Below are positions 60,404-64,000 of a stretch of DNA of 64,000 nt, piece after piece. Origin of the DNA: Caulobacter radicis (lineage in GTDB: Bacteria > Pseudomonadota > Alphaproteobacteria > Caulobacterales > Caulobacteraceae). Position 1 is the first letter of the stretch. Each line of letters starts with the position of its first letter. The notes beneath the pieces were generated by a model. The model was not told where the DNA came from. It saw nothing but the letters and a program-made list of their open reading frames with translations, and did not search any database. The position numbers were made by a program, and so were the translations under genes. The DNA lies in NCBI RefSeq assembly GCF_003094615.1, contig NZ_QDKO01000015.1:158443-222442 (forward strand), written 5' to 3'.

Positions 60404-61207
60404 CTATAAGCGATAGAATCGTCGCGCCGTCTCGCCAAATAGCGCCGCTCGCCCGGCCGGCGGGACCCAGGCCTCGCACGTGTCCCGCCAGGCCGCGTAG
60501 TCGCCGGCCAGGTTCAGCACCGGCCAGTCGCTGCCCCACATCAGCCGCTCGGGGCCGAAGACCTCCAGCAGATGCGCCGCATAGGGCGCGACCAACTCTA
60601 CGGTCGGGCAGTCGCCGGCCTCGGTCAGCAGGCCCGACAGCTTGCAGTGCACGCCCGGCTCGGCGGCCAGGGCGGCGATGTCGCTTCGCCAAGGATCGAG
60701 GACGCCCTCCCCGATCGCCGGCTTGCCGCCGTGATCGACCACCACCCTCAGGTCCGGCCATCGACGAACGAAGGCCAGCAGGGATGGCAGGTGCCGGGGC
60801 CTGACCAGGGCGTCGAAAGCCAGCCCCGCCTCGACCATCGCCGCGATCGCCGGCTCCAACGCGGGATCCAGGATCCAGTCGGACGCCAGGTCCTGCAACA
60901 TCGGCCGCAGGCCCTTCAGCTTGGGATACCCGGCCAACGCCGCAATCTTCGCCGGCGCATCTGGCGCGGCCAGGTTGGTCCAGCCGACCACGCCCAGTAC
61001 AATCGGATCGGCGGCCGCCAGCTCCAGCAGCCAGGCGGTGTCGCGCTCGCTCGGCTGCGACTGCGCCAGCACCACGCCCTCGGGCCCGCCCGCCGCGCGC
61101 AGGTCGTCCAGCCCGAAATCACGATGGATCGCCGGCAGGTCCGCCGCAGGCCATTCATGGTCGTTCCGTCCGATCCGCCAGACGTGGCAGTGGGCGTCTA
61201 TCAGCAC
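60404..61207 (-). CDS. amidohydrolase-type sugar lactonase, probable L-fuconolactonase
   Basis: The 267-residue protein of the amidohydrolase_2/COG3618 family has the metal motif Asp4-Ala-His6-Cys-His8-Val-Trp, Val-Val-Asp-His-Gly-Gly-Lys, and Met-Trp-Gly-Ser-Asp-Trp-Pro-Val. Characterised members hydrolyse L-fucono-1,4-lactone and related lactones to the sugar acid. It would follow the fucose dehydrogenase reaction. ATG 61207 overlaps the end of the dehydrogenase gene by 7 bp; the regulator follows after 5 bp. Confidence 0.83.
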   Translation of the reverse strand: MLIDAHCHVWRIGRNDHEWPAADLPAIHRDFGLDDLRAAGGPEGVVLAQSQPSERDTAWLLELAAADPIVLGVVGWTNLAAPDAPAKIAALAGYPKLKGLRPMLQDLASDWILDPALEPAIAAMVEAGLAFDALVRPRHLPSLLAFVRRWPDLRVVVDHGGKPAIGEGVLDPWRSDIAALAAEPGVHCKLSGLLTEAGDCPTVELVAPYAAHLLEVFGPERLMWGSDWPVLNLAGDYAAWRDTCEAWVPPAGRAALFGETARRFYRL

Positions 61208-62214
61208 GCGACGATGGCCTTGATCACCCCTGCCGACGGCTCCATCCAGCCCGGCAGCGCCTGAGCCAGATCCCGCAGGTCGGCCTTATGGCTGTTCAGC
61301 GCCGCCGTCGGCACGAGACCCGCCCGGATCGTCGCCAGCACGTGCTCGAAGTCCTCGATCGTGGCGTTGCGGCTGCCCAGCAGCGACATCTCGCGCTTGT
61401 GGAACTCGGGATCGGAGAAGGTGATGTCGGCCGCCACCACCGAGATCAGCACATAGCTGCCGCCGTGGCCGACATAGGCGAACCCCTGCTGCATCGCCGC
61501 CGGATTGCCGGTGGCGTCGAACACCACGTCGAAGAACGCGCCGCCCGTCAGCGCCGACAGCGCTTGCGCCGTGTCCTCGCCGACGGTCAGCGTCCGCTCG
61601 ACGCCCAGGTGCTGGGCGCAGAAGGCCAGCCGGTCCTCGCGGCCGTCCAGCACCGTCACCCGCGCTCCGGCCAGCCGGGCGAACAGGGCCGCGGCGATGC
61701 CGATCGGCCCCGCCCCGACCACCAGGGCGCTCTGCCCCGGCTCGATCCGGGCCCGCCGCACGGCGTGGGCGCCGATGGCCAGGAATTCGACCATGGCCGC
61801 CTCATCCAGGCCCACGCCCTCGACCTTGCGCACGAAGCCCTGCGGCACGGCCAGGTACTCGGCCAGCCCGCCGTCCATGTGCACGCCCAGCACGCGGATG
61901 TTCATGCAGCAGTTGGTCTTGCCCTTGGCGCAGGCCGGGCACGTCCCGCACGACAGGTAGGGCATGACATAGGCGTGGTCGCCGGGCGAAAGATCGCCGC
62001 CCGCCGGCGCGGTGACCACCTCGCCCGACAGCTCGTGGCCCATCACCCGGGGATAGGAAAGGTAGGGCTGGGTGCCGCGATAGATGTGCATGTCGGTGCC
62101 GCACACCCCTACCCTGCGCACGCGCAGCAGCACCTCGTCCGGCCCCGGCGTCGGCGTTGGCCTCCGCTCGAGCACCAGCTCGCCCGGCGCCGCGCAGACC
62201 AGAACGTCCATCAT
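61201..62214 (-). CDS. zinc-binding medium-chain dehydrogenase
   Basis: The 337-residue protein (start at ATG 62214 or 62211) is an MDR alcohol dehydrogenase of the sorbitol/threonine dehydrogenase type: catalytic zinc ligands Cys38 and His60-Glu61, structural zinc cysteines 89, 92, 95 and 103, and Val-Val-Gly-Ala-Gly-Pro-Ile-Gly for the cofactor. In this locus it may oxidise L-fucose, L-galactose or L-lactaldehyde-like alcohols, in parallel with the aldo/keto reductase. Its exact role is not clear. Operon with the transporter, which ends 3 bp before it. Confidence 0.83.
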   Translation of the reverse strand: MMDVLVCAAPGELVLERRPTPTPGPDEVLLRVRRVGVCGTDMHIYRGTQPYLSYPRVMGHELSGEVVTAPAGGDLSPGDHAYVMPYLSCGTCPACAKGKTNCCMNIRVLGVHMDGGLAEYLAVPQGFVRKVEGVGLDEAAMVEFLAIGAHAVRRARIEPGQSALVVGAGPIGIAAALFARLAGARVTVLDGREDRLAFCAQHLGVERTLTVGEDTAQALSALTGGAFFDVVFDATGNPAAMQQGFAYVGHGGSYVLISVVAADITFSDPEFHKREMSLLGSRNATIEDFEHVLATIRAGLVPTAALNSHKADLRDLAQALPGWMEPSAGVIKAIVAC

Positions 62215-62216
62215 CC

Positions 62217-63530
62217 TCAATGGCCTCCGACCAGCACGGCGTCGTGGGCGCTCACCTCGCGCCGGCGAGCGGTGATCGCGAACAGGCCGACCACGGCGAA
62301 GCAGGCGCAGGGCACGAGGATCGCCGTCCGGATCGAGCTGGCGTCCGACAGCGCGCCCATCGCCGCCGTCAGCACCGCCCCGCCGATGATGCTCATCACC
62401 AGGAACGACGAGCCGGTCTTGGTCAGCGGCCCCAGACCCTTGAGCGAACTGGCGAAGATGGTCGGGAACATGATCGACATGAAGAAGCTGGTGGCCGCCA
62501 GGGCCAGCAGCCCCGTGTGGCCTCCCACGGCCACGGCCACCAGGGTCAGGGCCACGTTGGCGGCGGCGAACAGCGCCATCAGCCGCGAGGGATCGACCCG
62601 GCTCATCAGGGCCGTGCCGGCGAAGCGCCCGGCCATGAAGCCGACCAGAGACCACGACAGATAGGCCGCCGCCGTCTTCTCGCCCATGCCCGGAACCTGG
62701 TCCTGGCCGTAGCGGATCATGTAGCTCCACACGCCCACCTGAGCGCCGACATAGAAGAACTGGGCGACGACGCCGAACAGGAAGCGCGGGCGGGAGAACA
62801 GGCCAAGGATCGGCTTGTCGACCTTGTCCTCGTGGGCGTCGGCGCCCGGGCGGCTGGCCTGGACCGGAAAGCGCGTGAAGGCCACCAGCAGCGCCCAGGT
62901 AAGCACCACGGCGGCGATGATCAGGTACGGAACCTGGGTCGACTGGGCCTCGGCGGCCTGGAAGGCCGACAGCTGGGCCGGCGTCATGGCCGCGAACTGC
63001 GCCTTGGTCGGCTCGACGCCCGACAGGATGAACTGGCGCCCCACCACGACGGCGGTGATCGCGCCCAGCGGGTTGAAGGCCTGAGCCAGGTTCAGCCGCT
63101 GCTCGGCCCGCGCCGGGTCGCCCAGCACGGTGATCAGCGGATTGGCCGAGGTCTCCAGGAACGCCAGGCCCGAGGCGATGACGAAGAGAGCGCTGAGAAA
63201 CAGCTCGTAGCGGCGCAGCTCCGCCGCCGGCCAGAACAGCAGCGCCCCCGCCCCGAACAGCACAAGGCCAACGATCACGGCGGCCTTGTAGCCGTAGCGG
63301 CGCATCAGAAGGCCCGCCGGCAGGGCTAGGAAGAAGTAGCCGAGATAGAAGGCCGACTGCACCAGGCCTGACTGCAGGTCGGTGAGGAAGAAGGCCTTCT
63401 TCAGGTGCGGGATCAGCACGTCGTTGAGGTTGTTGGCCACGCCCCACAGGAAGAACAGCGCGACGATCAGCACCAGCGGCGCGAGGCCCGCCCGGCCTCT
63501 TGAATCGCGTGCTGTGGGGTCCTTGGTCAT
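62217..63530 (-). CDS. FucP-type L-fucose:H+ symporter (MFS/FHS family)
   Basis: Initiated at ATG 63530 with GGGAGGAGA, it has 437 residues and 12 membrane helices. Typical FHS/FucP segments are Phe-Phe-Leu-Trp-Gly-Val-Ala-Asn-Asn-Leu-Asn-Asp near the start, Tyr-Leu-Gly-Tyr-Phe, and Leu-Glu-Thr-Ser-Ala-Asn-Pro. Such proteins import L-fucose or related sugars with protons. It is first gene of the minus-strand catabolic operon. The palindromic region upstream may be under IclR control. Confidence 0.88.
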   Translation of the reverse strand: MTKDPTARDSRGRAGLAPLVLIVALFFLWGVANNLNDVLIPHLKKAFFLTDLQSGLVQSAFYLGYFFLALPAGLLMRRYGYKAAVIVGLVLFGAGALLFWPAAELRRYELFLSALFVIASGLAFLETSANPLITVLGDPARAEQRLNLAQAFNPLGAITAVVVGRQFILSGVEPTKAQFAAMTPAQLSAFQAAEAQSTQVPYLIIAAVVLTWALLVAFTRFPVQASRPGADAHEDKVDKPILGLFSRPRFLFGVVAQFFYVGAQVGVWSYMIRYGQDQVPGMGEKTAAAYLSWSLVGFMAGRFAGTALMSRVDPSRLMALFAAANVALTLVAVAVGGHTGLLALAATSFFMSIMFPTIFASSLKGLGPLTKTGSSFLVMSIIGGAVLTAAMGALSDASSIRTAILVPCACFAVVGLFAITARRREVSAHDAVLVGGH

Positions 63531-63582
63531 GAGGCGTCTCCTCCCGGCCGCGCCCTCTGACGGAGCGCCTGCCGACAAGGCA

Positions 63583-63611
63583 TCATATATGAACTAGATC
63601 GTCAAATATGA
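63583..63611. promoter_or_regulatory. two palindromic sites upstream of the transporter operon
   Basis: TCATATATGA (63583-63592) is a perfect palindrome, and TCAAATATGA (63602-63611) is a near copy 19 bp away. In an otherwise GC-rich window this AT-rich pair 50-80 bp ahead of the transporter start is a candidate operator for the IclR regulator encoded at the end of the operon. Confidence 0.5.
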
Positions 63612-63669
63612 AATACGCCAGGCAGCGCGAAACGGCCGCGCGCGGGCGAAAACACGGCCCGAAACGACG

Positions 63670-63698
63670 AAAGCCCCCAGCTTTGGGCTGGGGGCTTT
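63670..63698 (-). terminator. terminator of the rRNA operon
   Basis: A 12-bp stem (63698-63687 with 63681-63670, loop of five) lies just after the tRNA and is symmetric, so it could work on both strands. On the minus strand it ends the rRNA-tRNA transcript. Confidence 0.75.
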
Positions 63699-63710
63699 AC
63701 GTAGAAGATT

Positions 63711-63787
<77 letters not shown>

Positions 63788-63905
63788 GCAGGGGTATAAT
63801 CGTGAGTAGGGTTCTGGACTTTGTTGTCTTTGCTTTGTTTTCAACGTTTCCGGGCGGCGAACCGCGAGGCGCTTCGCCTGAAACGTTGAGGATGCATCCT
63901 TTTAG

Positions 63906-64000
63906 CGGACCTGGCGGCGACCTACTCTCCCGCGCCTTGAGACGAAGTACCATTGGCCCAGGGGGACTTAACGACCGAGTTCGGAATGGGATCGGGTGGG
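63906..64000 (-). rRNA. 5S ribosomal RNA, 3' part, continues beyond window
   Basis: On the minus strand the conserved segments CCATTCCGAACTCGG, AATGGTACT and GGGAGAGTAGGTCGCCGCC appear in the order of 5S rRNA. The 5' end lies past base 64000, and the 3' end is placed near 63906 by the closing helix. 16S and 23S should lie to the right. Confidence 0.93.

Overview
The window is very GC-rich and codes densely on both strands, as expected of an alphaproteobacterium. Several genes point to Caulobacter or a close relative in the Caulobacteraceae. They are a near full-length MipZ with two GANTC (CcrM-type) sites just upstream, a ClpS-ClpA pair, and a GntR/NrtABC/TonB-receptor repertoire typical of these oligotrophs. 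MipZ resembles the C. crescentus protein as I remember it but is clearly diverged, so I would not call the species crescentus.

Layout. 1-16.8 kb is housekeeping and signalling: M23 peptidase (5' end outside the window), single-domain response regulator, LpxL-type acyltransferase, XRE regulator, HisN-type phosphatase, hydrolase/SCP2 pair, two tandem exported methyltransferase-like proteins, an Hsp20 gene with a ROSE-type RNA thermometer leader, a DUF4173-response regulator-histidine kinase operon, an M49-like peptidase, an M24 peptidase and a GntR regulator. 16.8-23.6 kb (minus strand) is a nitrate-type uptake block: TetR regulator, two paralogous alginate-export-type porins, substrate-binding protein, permease and ATPase. 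An attenuator-like leader with two AACGAC hexaloop hairpins and a terminator sits directly in front of the second porin. 23.7-30 kb holds a glycosyltransferase, two RNA methyltransferases and clpS-clpA. 30-44.6 kb is mixed: BLUF photoreceptor, small membrane proteins, HIT protein, DUF4287 protein, FMN-barrel protein, the RidA-GDPD-acyltransferase operon, phasin, D,D-carboxypeptidase with SPOR domain, J-domain protein, mipZ, panC, a 29-residue membrane peptide, DUF1489, a CPA2 antiporter and a biotin-dependent carboxylase alpha chain.

44.8-63.6 kb is the most distinctive region. It is a polysaccharide/L-fucose utilisation locus: GH43-like protein, formylglycine-generating enzyme, sulfatase, TonB-dependent receptor, aldo/keto reductase, a split UxaA-type dehydratase (two genes), SDR dehydrogenase, FAH-family hydrolase, sugar mutarotase, GH95 alpha-L-fucosidase, a second beta-propeller-type glycosidase, and on the other strand FucP-type transporter, zinc dehydrogenase, amidohydrolase-type lactonase and IclR regulator. 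Together they can be read as import and desulfation of a fucose-containing sulfated glycan (fucoidan-like), release of L-fucose, and oxidation to pyruvate plus lactate. The dehydration step appears to be done by a UxaA pair rather than by an enolase-superfamily FucD. The exact substrates are inferred, not shown.

63.67-64 kb is the 3' end of an rRNA operon on the minus strand: partial 5S rRNA, initiator tRNA-Met and a terminator.

About six long inverted repeats sit in spaces between genes. One of them encodes the last residues of both convergent genes that flank it. Many adjacent genes overlap by 4 bp (ATGA or GTGA), which indicates translationally coupled operons.
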